Assembly (NCBI GenBank): GCA_017881985.1 | Contig: JADGQH010000008.1 | Span: forward strand, 1 to 24,520 | DNA: 24,520 bases | Reading direction: 5' to 3' | Source of the DNA: Chloroflexota bacterium | Lineage (GTDB): Bacteria; Chloroflexota; Limnocylindria; Limnocylindrales; CSP1-4 | In this document: positions 24,496-24,520 of the stretch, one piece after another | Numbering within the stretch: the stretch's first letter is position 1 | How the letters are laid out: each line of letters opens with the position of its first letter | Notes under the pieces: generated by a model | Databases searched by the model: none | Told to the model about the DNA's origin: nothing | Seen by the model: the letters and a program-made list of their open reading frames with translations, nothing else | Translations under genes and position numbers: made by a program

Positions 24496-24520
24496 TGGAC
24501 TCCCAGGCATTCCTCGACCG
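24495..24520 (+). CDS. Start of the next hydrogenase-operon gene, cut by the window edge
   Basis: ATG 24495 overlaps the TGA of the small-subunit gene and begins MDSQAFLD before the edge. Eight codons cannot identify it. In Ech-type operons the next genes are a NuoC-like subunit (EchD) and then the large subunit, so a NuoC-like protein is the expectation. Confidence 0.5.

Overview
The window is about 70% GC, densely coded on both strands, and has no rRNA, tRNA, CRISPR or insertion sequence that I can see. Gene content (secreted subtilase, Pro/Thr/Ala-rich lipoproteins, PAC2 protein, pyruvate phosphate dikinase, an Ech-like membrane [NiFe] hydrogenase with hypAB) and the mixture of Shine-Dalgarno-led and apparently leaderless genes suggest a high-GC, largely uncultured lineage such as a Chloroflexota of the Limnocylindria/Ellin6529 kind. 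An actinobacterium is possible. This assignment is inference; no marker gene here settles it.

Layout. 1-2104: a cupredoxin lipoprotein leaving the left edge on the minus strand, a 741-bp gene-free interval rich in hairpins and repeats, then an unknown lipoprotein. 2140-5646: a HAD phosphatase (minus) and a secreted S8 subtilase (plus). 5687-9095: a 342-residue membrane protein (plus), then on the minus strand a 45-residue membrane peptide, a flavodoxin-domain protein preceded by tandem palindromic operators, and an NCS2 uracil/xanthine permease. 9250-14129: a PAC2 protein (plus), then on the minus strand a PDZ-less membrane-anchored HtrA-type protease and a polysaccharide deacetylase-GH18 pair. 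14248-18465: an MFS exporter and pyruvate phosphate dikinase, both minus, with a strong terminator between them. 18731-24520: a ferredoxin-NADP reductase (plus), hypA-hypB (minus), and diverging from hypA an operon with a receiver-domain protein, antiporter-like subunit, NuoH-like subunit, NuoB-like hydrogenase small subunit and the first codons of another gene. The operon runs off the right edge.

How it fits together. The right end is a hydrogenase locus: hypA and hypB deliver nickel, and the operon order (NuoL-like, NuoH-like, NuoB-like) is that of Ech-type group 4 hydrogenases, which couple ferredoxin oxidation to H2 formation and ion pumping or the reverse. The nearby ferredoxin-NADP reductase and pyruvate phosphate dikinase would suit a ferredoxin- and pyruvate-centred metabolism, but they are separate transcription units and that link is inference. 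The most unusual points are a receiver protein heading the hydrogenase operon with Glu in place of the phospho-accepting Asp, tandem 16-bp palindromes before the flavodoxin gene, a repeated leaderless promoter arrangement (TANNNT-like box 6-7 nt before the start codon) at six genes, and a small membrane gene that may be a truncated family member.
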